Shown: in pieces, positions 43,094-52,413 of the stretch
Layout: every line of letters starts with the position of its first letter
How positions within the stretch are numbered: position 1 is the stretch's first letter
Origin: Lentzea guizhouensis
GTDB taxonomy: Bacteria; Actinomycetota; Actinomycetes; Mycobacteriales; Pseudonocardiaceae
Direction of reading: 5' to 3'
Length of the DNA: 64,000 bases
Assembly (NCBI RefSeq): GCF_001701025.1
Contig: NZ_CP016793.1
Coordinates: 8,804,001-8,868,000 of the forward strand
The notes under the pieces: model-generated
Database searches by the model: none
The model's input: the letters and a program-made list of their open reading frames with translations, nothing else
Told to the model about the DNA's origin: nothing
Position numbers and translations under genes: made by a program

Positions 43094-44229
43094 AGTGATC
43101 CCCCTCCAATGGGCAAGGTGGCGGCGACCGCGCTCGCGTGCCGTCCGTCGAGTCGTTCCAGCCGCACCCCGCGGTGTGCGGCGACGTGCGTGAGCTCGGC
43201 TGCCGCGGCGGTGATCGCGGCGTGCGTGGTGGCGGCGACGCGGAGCGCGGCACCGCCGGCGGGTTCCGTTGTCACGGCCGCCGTCAGCGCCACGCCCGGT
43301 GCCGCGTCGAGCAGCTCGGCAGCAAGGTCCAGGCGTCTGCCCGTCGAACCCGGCGAGCCGGAAACCGGACTGCACCACGGATCCGGCGCCAGAACGCCGC
43401 CCCGCTGCCCGACGACCGCGCCCACCGAACCCAGCCAACCCGCCGCCCGAGGACAGCAGCGCGGCGAGCTTCTCCGTCCGCCCGCCAACACCGCCACGTC
43501 CGCCGGCAGCTCCCGCACCCACCCCGAGCGCCCGGCCAGCTCCGGCCCGGCTCCACCCGAGCTCGTCGGCCAGCACCCCGCCGCCCGACAGGCCGCCACC
43601 GCCCCGCCCCGCCGGCCCGTCGCGACCAACGTCCGCCCCAGCAGCGTCCAAGCCCCCTCCCGCAACGGGTCCTGAACAGTCAGCTCCCGCAACGCCGCAA
43701 GCGCCTCACCCCGCCTGCCAAGAGCGAGCTGCGCCTCGGCCAGCCCCTCCACCAGGTCGAGACGCAGCCCGTCGAGTCGCCCCACCACGTCCGCCACGTC
43801 CGCGCCCTCGAACGGCCTTCCCCGCCACAACGCCAGCGCGTCCTCCAGAAACACAAGAGCCGCCCCGTGATCACCAGCCGACATCGCCGCCCGCGCGGCC
43901 GCCGCCAGCTCGAACGCCCGGTCCGAGTCGACCTCACCCCGTCCCACCCGCAGCCGGTACGCACCGGACCGGGCCTCGATGCGGTTGCCGGACCCGAAGG
44001 ACGGCAGCACGCACCGCAGCTGGGACACGTACGTCGTCAGGTTCGCCTTCGCCGCCGCGGGCACGGCATGTTCCGGCCACGTCGCGCGGACGATCTCGTC
44101 GGTGCGCAGCCAGGCGTTAGGGTGCAGCAGGAGCACGGCCAGCACCGTCCCGGCCTTGCGGGTGCCGAGTTCGACGACCGCGTCGGTGGCGGTGTGCGCC
44201 TCGAGCGGGCCGGGCACGTGGAAGGTCAT
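43090..44229 (-). CDS. SARP/AfsR-type BTAD regulator, with a scrambled middle
   Basis: A 379-residue open frame. The N-terminal winged helix (GTRKAGTVLAVLLLHPNAWL to LTTYVSQLRCVL) and the BTAD (LFLEDAL-like LVFLEDALALWRGRPFEGAD to LRELTVQDPLREGAWTLLGR) are typical of SARP regulators that activate secondary metabolism. From about 43590 to 43350 the frame is not SARP-like, while the next frame reads VLADELGWSRAGAGRALG, the usual end of a BTAD. The original frame then resumes with LDLAAELLDAAPGVALTAAV. Two compensating indels are likely. It is divergent from the regulator at 44274. Confidence 0.75.
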   Translation of the reverse strand: MTFHVPGPLEAHTATDAVVELGTRKAGTVLAVLLLHPNAWLRTDEIVRATWPEHAVPAAAKANLTTYVSQLRCVLPSFGSGNRIEARSGAYRLRVGRGEVDSDRAFELAAAARAAMSAGDHGAALVFLEDALALWRGRPFEGADVADVVGRLDGLRLDLVEGLAEAQLALGRRGEALAALRELTVQDPLREGAWTLLGRTLVATGRRGGAVAACRAAGCWPTSSGGAGPELAGRSGWVRELPADVAVLAGGRRSSPRCCPRAAGWLGSVGAVVGQRGGVLAPDPWCSPVSGSPGSTGRRLDLAAELLDAAPGVALTAAVTTEPAGGAALRVAATTHAAITAAAAELTHVAAHRGVRLERLDGRHASAVAATLPIGGGSL

Positions 44230-44273
44230 CGGTGTCACGCCACCTACCATCTCCGCGACCACATGAGGATTTG

Positions 44274-44894
44274 ATGACACGACCGGCGGGAGGGGTCATT
44301 CCACGCGTGCTGCTCGTCGAGGACTACGAGGACACGCGCGTCGCGCTCGTGGTCGAGCTGGAGGCCGCCGGGTTCGCGGTGGACGACGCCGAGGACATCG
44401 CGGGTGCGGACCGGGCGTTGCGGGACAACGACTACGACTGCGTCGTGTTCGACCGGCTGCTGCCCGACGGCGACTCGATCACCTACGTGCACCGCAGGCG
44501 GCGGGAGGGCTGGGCGACACCGGTGCTGTTCCTGACCCAGCTCGACAGCGTCGGCGACCGGGTGGCCGGGTTCGACCACGGTGGCGACGACTACGTGGTC
44601 AAGCCGTGTGACATGGCCGTGGTGACCGCGCGCGTGCAGGCGATGTGCCGCCGCGCCGGGCGGGCGCGGCCGTCGGTGCTGCGCCACGCGGACCTGGAGG
44701 TCGACTGCGCGCCGGAGCACGTTGAGCCACAAGTGAGCCGCTCCGAGCTGATCGAGCACTGCTGGGACGCCAGCACCGACCCGATGTCCAACGTGGTCGA
44801 CCAGGTCGTCAAGCGGGTGCGGCAGAAGCTGCTCGAACCGGAGCTGATCCACACCGTGCGCGGGGTGGGGTTCCGGCTGGAGGCGCACCGGTGA
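44274..44894 (+). CDS. OmpR-type response regulator with shortened DNA-binding domain
   Basis: A 206-residue regulator from ATG 44274 with GAGGA upstream. The receiver is intact (RVLLVEDYEDTRVALVVELE, phospho-acceptor in DCVVFDRLLPDGDS). In the effector domain DLEVDCAPEHVEPQ jumps straight to VSRSELIEHCWDAS, whereas its paralogue at 41791-42435 has 24 more residues there (the beta-hairpin and first helix of the winged helix). The recognition helix and wing remain (NVVDQVVKRVRQKL, HTVRGVGFRLE). DNA binding may be altered. It overlaps the kinase start (GTGA). Confidence 0.87.
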   Translation: MTRPAGGVIPRVLLVEDYEDTRVALVVELEAAGFAVDDAEDIAGADRALRDNDYDCVVFDRLLPDGDSITYVHRRRREGWATPVLFLTQLDSVGDRVAGFDHGGDDYVVKPCDMAVVTARVQAMCRRAGRARPSVLRHADLEVDCAPEHVEPQVSRSELIEHCWDASTDPMSNVVDQVVKRVRQKLLEPELIHTVRGVGFRLEAHR

Positions 44895-46144
44895 CCACGG
44901 GGGCCGCGGCCCGGCTGCGTGGGCTGAGGTGGCTGCTCACCGGGGTGTTCACGGCGTTGAACGCGGCCGGGCTGCTGCTGGTCGCGTGGCTCATGCTCGA
45001 CCTCGCTGAGCAGAAGGGCGAGCAAGCCGTCGACGCCGACCTGCGCCGCGTTCCCCCGCTGGTGGCGCGCCAGCTCGAGTTCACCGGCGACCGGCTCGAC
45101 ACCAGCGGCCTGTTCGGCGACTCGATCACGGTCGAGTGCCCCCAGTTCGCGGTGCTCCCGGCGGGCCGCGGGCAGTTCGAGCCCTACCTCAGCGGGGTGT
45201 CGTGCGTGGACGTGGACCTGGCCGTGCTGAGCGGACTGGCCGCCGACGCGGTGCGGGAGCGCCAGCCGCAGAGCGCGTACGTGCGGGCCGTCGACGGCAC
45301 TCTCGTGCGGGCCTACGCCCAGCCGTTCACCAGTGCCAACGGCCCGTACGTCGGCGCGGTGGTGGCCCACGCCGACGCCCAGCGGGAGAAGGACGAGCAC
45401 GACCGGCGGGTGCTGCTGGTCGCACTGGGCTGCGTGATCCTGATCGCCGCCCTCGGCGGCACCGGCCACGTCCTGTCCGGACTCGCGATCAAACCCGCCG
45501 CGACCGCGCTGGAGCAGCACGAGGAGATGCTCAACGGCATCGCGCACGACCTGAAACGGCCGGTCACCGGGCTGCGGGCGCTCGCGGACACCGCCATGCG
45601 CAACCCCGGCAGCATGGGCAAGGTCCTGCCGCGCATCGTCCGGTTGTCCAAGCGGATGGGCGGCATCGTGGGCACGCAGCTCATGCACGCCAAGTTCGAG
45701 GCGGGCGTGCAGCAGCTCGACGTCCAGTCCGTGCAGCTCGACCAGCTCGTCGCCGCCGTCGTCGAGGACATCCCGGCCGAGGGCGCGCGCATCACCTTCA
45801 CGTCCGTGCCGACCAGGGTGGACGCCGACCCGGACATGATCGGCCGCGCGGTCGAGAACCTGATCGGCAACGCCGTCCAGCACGGCCACCGGCCCGGCAC
45901 CGCCGCGGTCGTGCACGTCAGCGTCGGCGGCGGCCGGGTCGTCGTGGCCGACGAAGGACCGGGACTCGACCCGGCCACCGCCGAGCGGGCGTTGCGGCGT
46001 TTCACCAGCGGCGGCGGCTCGACCGGCCTCGGCCTGCACCTCGTGCAGCGGATCACCCACGCCCACGGCGGCACGCTCGGCATCTACCGTTCGGAGACCG
46101 GCGGGGCGATCTTCGAGATCGTCCTGCCCACCGGGCGGTCGTGA
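44891..46144 (+). CDS. Sensor histidine kinase (EnvZ/BaeS-like)
   Basis: A 417-residue kinase with two membrane helices (LTGVFTALNAAGLLLVAWLM and VLLVALGCVILIAALGGTGH) flanking an extracytoplasmic sensor of about 130 residues with cysteines in VECPQF and VSCVDVD that could form a disulfide. No clear HAMP. The HisKA box is LNGIAHDLKRPVTGLRALAD. The ATPase has ENLIGNAVQHGH, DEGPGLD and STGLGLHLVQ. It is coupled to the shortened OmpR regulator. The signal is unknown. Confidence 0.9.
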   Translation: MTTGAAARLRGLRWLLTGVFTALNAAGLLLVAWLMLDLAEQKGEQAVDADLRRVPPLVARQLEFTGDRLDTSGLFGDSITVECPQFAVLPAGRGQFEPYLSGVSCVDVDLAVLSGLAADAVRERQPQSAYVRAVDGTLVRAYAQPFTSANGPYVGAVVAHADAQREKDEHDRRVLLVALGCVILIAALGGTGHVLSGLAIKPAATALEQHEEMLNGIAHDLKRPVTGLRALADTAMRNPGSMGKVLPRIVRLSKRMGGIVGTQLMHAKFEAGVQQLDVQSVQLDQLVAAVVEDIPAEGARITFTSVPTRVDADPDMIGRAVENLIGNAVQHGHRPGTAAVVHVSVGGGRVVVADEGPGLDPATAERALRRFTSGGGSTGLGLHLVQRITHAHGGTLGIYRSETGGAIFEIVLPTGRS

Positions 46145-46195
46145 AATGTACCGATCCCGAATGATTCCTGTACCGACGTCGTTACTCTTCGTACC

Positions 46196-48057
46196 GTGAG
46201 CGAGCGCAAGCACTCCCGGTGGCCGCTGGTGGGGCTGGTCGTCGCCGTCGTCGCAGCCGTGACGCTGGCGCTGACCGGCGCGGTGAAGCAGGTGCCCGGC
46301 CTCGAGTTCATCCCGTCCGGGCACTGGGTCGCGAACCCCGAGCTCGGGCTGGTGGTGCGCGTGGACGGCTCGACCAAGAAGCCCGACACGCAGGTGTCCG
46401 TTCCCGGCCTCACCCCCGGCAGCCAGGTCGTGCAGGACGAGACCCACGGCTACGTCGTCGGCTCCGACGACGTCACGATCTTCGGCAAGTCGACGTTGTC
46501 CGTGGAGGCGACCGTGCCCGCGCCCGTCAAGGGTGAGCGGTCGGTGCCGGTCCAGGCCGCCGGCGGGGCCTACTCGGTCTTCCGGCAGAGCGGCCGGATC
46601 GTGCGCCTCGGCCTCGACCCGCAGGTCTTCGACGCGGGAGGCCCGGTCGGGTCGCCCGTGTCGACCAGCGACGGCACGGTGTGGGTGCACCGCACCGACT
46701 CCGGCGCGATCTGCCGGTTGGCGCGCGGCGCGACCAACCTGGACTGCCCCACCGTCGCACCGGCCGGCCACACCGGCGGCCTCACCGTCGCCGGCGACCG
46801 GGTCGTGTTCGTCGACACCACCGCCGACTCGATGAGCGTCGTCGAGGGCAAGGGACTCGGCACCGCGGTGAAGCTCGGCGTGGACGCCCCGCCGAACGCG
46901 CGGATCGCGCCCGTGGACGCCGCCGGCCGGGTCGCCGTGCTCGATCCGGCCGGTCGCCGCATGCACCTCGTCGAGGCGCGGGTCGACGACAAGGGCGCGC
47001 TGGCCGAGCAGCGTCCTCCCGCCGAGACCGTCCAGCTCCCGGACGGTGAGTACGACAGCCCGTCGGTCAGTGGGGATTCCGTCGTGCTGCTCGACCACAA
47101 GAGCAACTCCGTGCGCACCTACGACAACCGCGGCCGGCAGCGGCACTCCGCGGCGATCCCGCAGGAGAAGGGCAAGCCGGAGCTGGTCCGCGGCGAGGAC
47201 GCGCGCGTGTACGTCGACGGCTCCGAGGGCAAGCACGTCGTGGTCGTGGACAAGGACGGCTCGATGCAGCCGGTGCCGGTCGTCGGCGCCAAGCCCGAGG
47301 AGTCCAGGAAGCCGGTGCCGCCACCGGTGCAACCGACCACGACCAAGCCCGCCGACACCAACGCAGACCGGCCGGTCCCCCCTCCGAACACCGGCAGGCC
47401 CGTGCCACCACCGCAGACGCGCACCAACCAAGCCCAGCCACCGCCGCAGGCGCAACCGCCGGTCCGGACGCCACCGCCGATCCCGGTCACCTCGCCCGGC
47501 ATGCCGCCGAACCTCGCCATCGCGATCACGCCCCAGCAGGTCGACGCGACCGTGACGTGGGGTGCCGCGCCCGCCAACGGTGCTCCCGTGACCGCGTACC
47601 ACATCTCGTGGACGAGCCAGGGCGGCCGCTCGGGCACGGACTCGGTGCCGGGCACCGCCTTCACCTACGTGATCAGGGGCATCTGGCAGGGCGCCGACCA
47701 CCCGTTCACGGTCACCGTGGTGGCGCAGAACAGCGCGGGCCGCGGCACGCCCGCGACGGCGAACGCCGCCCCGCCGAAACGGGTCCCGAAGATCGACCTG
47801 ACCAAGGGCCCGATCGCACCCAGGTGCGACCACGAGAACTGCTACTGGATGCACATCCTCATGACCGGGTTCAAGCCGAACACCCAGTACAAGGTGGACC
47901 CGCACTCGACGGACTCGGGTTACTCGAACCCCGGCCACAGCCTCAGAACTGACGCGGACGGCAATGCCGTGCTGAACGCCTTCTTCTACCACGGCGCGGG
48001 CCACACGGTGTGGGTCACGGCCGGTGGAGTCGAATCGAACCGCCTGGAGTGGACAGA

Positions 48058-48061
<4 letters not shown>
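46196..48061 (+). CDS. Membrane-anchored beta-propeller / fibronectin type III protein
   Basis: A 621-residue protein. One N-terminal membrane helix (WPLVGLVVAVVAAVTLALTG) places the rest outside. Residues about 45-370 are short beta-repeats that look like a propeller (GGLTVAGDRVVFVDTTADSM). A Pro/Thr/Gln linker (375-435) leads to one FN3 domain (ATVTWGAAPANGAPVTAYHI, TVTVVAQNSAGRGTP). The last 90 residues form a small domain with CDHENCYWMHI. Genes like this start the FN3-MoxR-DUF58-transglutaminase operon of actinomycetes. Its TGA overlaps the moxR ATG. Confidence 0.8.
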
Positions 48062-49017
<956 letters not shown>

Positions 49018-49020
49018 ACC

Positions 49021-50133
49021 ATGAGGCTGACCGTGCGGGGCACCGCCGTGCTGGTGGTGTCACTGGGGCTGGGCGCGGCCGGGTGGTGGGGGCGGTACCC
49101 GTTGTTCCTGCTGCTGGCGCTGGCCGGGCTGGTGGCGGTGGGGGCGGCGGTGCTGGTGACGTTCCGGCGGGTGGACGTCGAGGTGACCCGGGACGTGTAC
49201 CCGGACCGGGTCGAACGGGGTGCGCAGGCGTTGGGGAAGCTGAAGGTGCGCAACGCCTCGGCGAGGTGGCAGCGCGGGTTCCTCGCCGTGGACGTGGCCG
49301 GCGGGTTCCACCGCACGGTGCAGGTGCACGGGCTGGCGCCGGACACGTCGCGGCCGTACGACTACCAGCTGCCGACGCCGGTGCGCGGCAGGATGCCGGT
49401 GGGTCCGCTGACGTTGTCGCGCACCGACCCGTTCGGCTTGGCGCGCAACAGCTTGACGGTCGGCGACACGGTGACGCTGTGGGTGCACCCGCGGTCGTAC
49501 CCGGCGCTCGCGCGAACCGGCGGCTTCCCGCGGCACCACCACGAGGGCCGGTCCAACGACCGCCTGCGCGGGTCGCTGGACCTGCGCGAGCTGCGCGAGT
49601 ACCTGCCGGGCGACCAGGTGCGCGACATCCACTGGAAGGCGACCGCGCGGACCGGCCGGTTGATGGTCAAGGAGGCCGCCGACCCCGACCAGCCCCGGCT
49701 CACCGTGCTGCTCGACACCCGCGCGCCGGTGCTGGGGGAAAGCGCTTTCGAGGAGGCGGTCGACGTAGCCGCCTCACTGCTGCGGTCCGCCGCGCTGGCC
49801 GGGCACCACGCCCGGTTGCTGACGTCGTGCGGCATCGACGTCGCCACCTCGGGCGGCCCGCTCGCCGCGCGGCAGCTGCTCGACCAGCTCTGCCTGCAAC
49901 AGCAGAGCACCGAGGCCGTGACGCTGCTGTCGACGGTGCGGCACCAGGGTGGTTGTCTCGCGGTGGTGACGTCGGGGGCGGCGGACGTCTCGGAGCTGTC
50001 CGGGCTGCGGTCGCGGTACTCGTCGATCTTCCTGCTGGCGCTGGGGCAGGCCGGGCACGTACCGGGGGCTCGGGTGCTGGCCGGTGCCGACGCCGCCGCG
50101 CTGGTGGGCATGTGGAACGAGGTGCGGACGTGA
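49021..50133 (+). CDS. DUF58 family protein
   Basis: A 370-residue protein with two N-terminal membrane helices (GTAVLVVSLGLGAAGWWGRY and PLFLLLALAGLVAVGAAVLV). A beta-rich region precedes the DUF58 signature LRELREYLPGDQVRDIHWKA. A VWA-like C-terminal half starts LTVLLDTRAPVLGES. It is the usual MoxR partner. Its final codons WNEVRT and stop are repeated downstream in a 53-bp tandem array that leads into the transglutaminase gene. Confidence 0.9.
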   Translation: MRLTVRGTAVLVVSLGLGAAGWWGRYPLFLLLALAGLVAVGAAVLVTFRRVDVEVTRDVYPDRVERGAQALGKLKVRNASARWQRGFLAVDVAGGFHRTVQVHGLAPDTSRPYDYQLPTPVRGRMPVGPLTLSRTDPFGLARNSLTVGDTVTLWVHPRSYPALARTGGFPRHHHEGRSNDRLRGSLDLRELREYLPGDQVRDIHWKATARTGRLMVKEAADPDQPRLTVLLDTRAPVLGESAFEEAVDVAASLLRSAALAGHHARLLTSCGIDVATSGGPLAARQLLDQLCLQQQSTEAVTLLSTVRHQGGCLAVVTSGAADVSELSGLRSRYSSIFLLALGQAGHVPGARVLAGADAAALVGMWNEVRT

Positions 50134-50282
50134 GGTGGCAGGTGCCGATCGCGCTCGTGGGGCTGAGGACCGAGGTGCGGACGTGAGGCGGCGGGTGCCG
50201 GTCGCGCTCGTGCAATCGTGGAACGAGGTGCGGTCGTGAAAGACCGTGTGCCGGTCGCGCTGGTCGTCCTCGCCGCCGCCAT
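50121..50282 (+). repeat. 53-bp triple repeat of the DUF58/transglutaminase junction with two mini-ORFs
   Basis: The junction GAGGTGCGGACGTGAGG with the following start region occurs three times with exact 53-base period (GTGA at 50130, 50183 and 50236). Each copy has its own GTG overlapping the preceding TGA. The first two copies encode 18-residue peptides VRWQVPIALVGLRTEVRT (50130-50186) and VRRRVPVALVQSWNEVRS (50183-50239). The third is the true transglutaminase start VKDRVPVALVV. Confidence 0.9.
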
Positions 50283-52308
50283 CGCCGGGCTGTGCTTCGC
50301 GTCCGTCTTCGGGGTGGGCGCGCTGCTCCCGGTCATCGCGGTCGTCGCCGTGGTGACTGCCGGGACCGCGGTGCTGGCCAGGTCGCTCGTGACCTGGCGG
50401 CCGCTCGTCGTCGCGCTCGCCGGACTGGTGGCCGTGGTCGAGGTGCTGCTGTTCCCGACGACGGTGGCCGGACTGCCCACCGGCACGACCTTCTCCCTGC
50501 TCGCCGACGGTGTCACCGACTCCTGGCAGCTCACCCTGCAGTCCACCTGGCCCGCCCGGCCGGACGCGCAGCTGCTGCTGTTCGTGCCGTTGCTGGTGCT
50601 GGTGGCGTGCGTGTTCGGCGTGGAGATCGTGCTGCGCCTCGAGAAACCCGTTCTCGCGCTGGTGCCCAGCTTCCTCGTGGTCGTGCTCAGCCAGCTGTTC
50701 GGCGCGCTCACCGGGCTCGCCGCCGTGCTGGCGGTGCTCGGGTACGTCGCCGTCGCCGCCGGGCTGTTCGCGTTGTACCGGCCGGCGGACGAGCACCAGT
50801 CCGTGCCGGCGTTCCTGCCCGCGCCGCTGGTGGTCACCGCGGTCGTCGTGGTGGTCGGCCTGCTCGTGCCGCTGCCCGGTCCCGCCTACTCGCTCAAGCA
50901 GGACCGGCTCGTGCCGGTGTCGGCGCGGATGACCAGTCCGCTCGACGAGGTCGCGAGCCGGCGGGCGCACCCGGACGCCCCCGTGTTCAGCGTGCGGCCG
51001 TCGTGCGAGCAGTGCCTGCCGGACCGGTGGCCGGTCGTCGTGCTCGACACCTACGACGGCGTCACCTGGTCGGCGGGCAGCCGCTACCGCCGGTTGGGCA
51101 CCGAGCTGCCCGCGCCCGACCTGGACGTGCCGACGACCCGCAGGGACGCGGTGATCAGCCTGCGCGAGAACGGGACCAGGTGGCTGCCGAGCCGGCCGTG
51201 GCCCGCCGCGGTGACCGGGGCGGACCCGCTGGTCGAGGAGAACGAGGGCAGCCTGCTCGCGCAGAGTCCACAGGGGACGGCCACCGCCTACGGGCTGAGC
51301 TGGTGGGAACCCGAGGTGGGCGAGTCGCTCGACGGGTTCGCGGTCGACCCGCGGCTGGGCGGGCAGGACGGCGTCGGCACGCCACCGCCCGGTGTCGCCG
51401 AGCTCGCCACCAAGGCCGTCGACGGGGTGCGGTCGAGCTTCACCTCGGCGTTGCGGCTGGAACGGTTCCTGCGCGAGAACTACCGGCGGGTCGACGGCGC
51501 CGGCGGGCACAGCTGGCCGCAGCTGCGCCGGTTCCTGCTCGACACCTCCGAGGGCACCAGCGAGCAGTTCGCCGCCGCGTACGTGGTGCTGGCGCGGATC
51601 CTGGGCATCCCGGCCCGGCTCGTCGTCGGGTACCGCACGCCGGAGCGGAAGTCCGGCGAGGAGTACGTCGTGACCAACGAGAACGTCCTGGTGTGGCCGG
51701 AGGTCGCGGTCGCCGGGGTCGGCTGGGTGCCGCTGGACCCGGCGGGCGCGGCGACCCGCGGCGCCGGGAAGGACTCCGGGCTGATCGCGGCGACGCAGAA
51801 CGCGCGCGACCGGCTGCCTCCCGCGCCGCAGGACCCGCCGGTGGCACCGGGACAACCCGCTCAGGGCGAAACCGGCCCGGCGCGGCCGTTCCCGTTCGGT
51901 GCCGTGCTGGTCCCGCTGGGGATGTTGCTGCTGGTGTGGCTCGCCGGGGTGCCGGTGGCGAAGTGGGTCAGGGCGCACCGGCGGCGGCGCAAGGCGGGAA
52001 CCGCGGCGGTGCACGGTGCGTGGCTGGAGGCGCGTGACCGGTTGCGCGAGCACCGGGTGCCGCTGACGGTGGGCATGACGCCGTTGGAGGTGGCCGGCGC
52101 CGCTGCCGGTGCCGGGTTGCCGGCCAGTGCGGACGGCATGCGGTCGCTCGCGGCGGCGGTGGACTTCGCCATGTGGTCGGGTGCCACGCCGGGCCGCAGG
52201 TCCGGGACGACGTGGGCCGCGGTGCGCGTGGTGCGGCGGGGGTTGCGCGCACGAGGCTGGCCGGCACGGCTGCGGGCCGCGGTGGACCCGCGCACGCTGC
52301 GGTCCTAG
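50236..52308 (+). CDS. Transglutaminase-like membrane protein lacking catalytic Cys and His
   Basis: A 690-residue TgpA-type protein: about six N-terminal membrane helices, a periplasmic transglutaminase-like domain (about 400-500), a helix (VLVPLGMLLLVWLAGV) and a DUF4129-like tail. The active-site loop reads EGTSEQFAAAYVVLARILGI with Ser442 where Cys is expected (usual G-T-C-E-Q-F). The His position in H-A-W-x-E-V reads LVWPEV (Leu485). The Asp in GWVPLDPAG remains. It is therefore probably a non-catalytic binding protein. It is the last gene of the FN3-MoxR-DUF58 operon. Confidence 0.87.
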   Translation: MKDRVPVALVVLAAAIAGLCFASVFGVGALLPVIAVVAVVTAGTAVLARSLVTWRPLVVALAGLVAVVEVLLFPTTVAGLPTGTTFSLLADGVTDSWQLTLQSTWPARPDAQLLLFVPLLVLVACVFGVEIVLRLEKPVLALVPSFLVVVLSQLFGALTGLAAVLAVLGYVAVAAGLFALYRPADEHQSVPAFLPAPLVVTAVVVVVGLLVPLPGPAYSLKQDRLVPVSARMTSPLDEVASRRAHPDAPVFSVRPSCEQCLPDRWPVVVLDTYDGVTWSAGSRYRRLGTELPAPDLDVPTTRRDAVISLRENGTRWLPSRPWPAAVTGADPLVEENEGSLLAQSPQGTATAYGLSWWEPEVGESLDGFAVDPRLGGQDGVGTPPPGVAELATKAVDGVRSSFTSALRLERFLRENYRRVDGAGGHSWPQLRRFLLDTSEGTSEQFAAAYVVLARILGIPARLVVGYRTPERKSGEEYVVTNENVLVWPEVAVAGVGWVPLDPAGAATRGAGKDSGLIAATQNARDRLPPAPQDPPVAPGQPAQGETGPARPFPFGAVLVPLGMLLLVWLAGVPVAKWVRAHRRRRKAGTAAVHGAWLEARDRLREHRVPLTVGMTPLEVAGAAAGAGLPASADGMRSLAAAVDFAMWSGATPGRRSGTTWAAVRVVRRGLRARGWPARLRAAVDPRTLRS

Positions 52309-52402
52309 GGCGTGTCCCGTGAGTCTCGTCCGCGACAGTCGCGGCCGAGGGCCGGGACTCTCGACCGTGACTCTCATCGAACGGACTCACGGGACACGCC
52401 CT
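52307..52402. repeat. 96-bp element with 19-bp perfect terminal inverted repeats (MITE-like or terminator)
   Basis: AGGGCGTGTCCCGTGAGTC (52307-52325) is repeated inverted as GACTCACGGGACACGCCCT (52384-52402). The 58-base interior has a small hairpin (CGCGAC-A-GTCGCG) and direct GACTCTC repeats. It sits exactly between the convergent transglutaminase and kinase genes and includes the TAG stop of the former. It will act as a bidirectional terminator. The long exact repeats also resemble a small non-autonomous transposon. Confidence 0.7.
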
Positions 52403-52413
52403 GGCGGCCTGGC

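Noticed and set aside
44591..48004. 1,137-residue minus-strand open frame opposite kinase and FN3 genes
   Set aside because: Antisense shadow of well-supported plus-strand genes; composition is His/Arg/Gly-rich with no recognisable motif.
49774..52377. 867-residue minus-strand open frame opposite DUF58 and transglutaminase
   Set aside because: Shadow frame for the same reasons; the plus-strand membrane helices and transglutaminase motifs are convincing.
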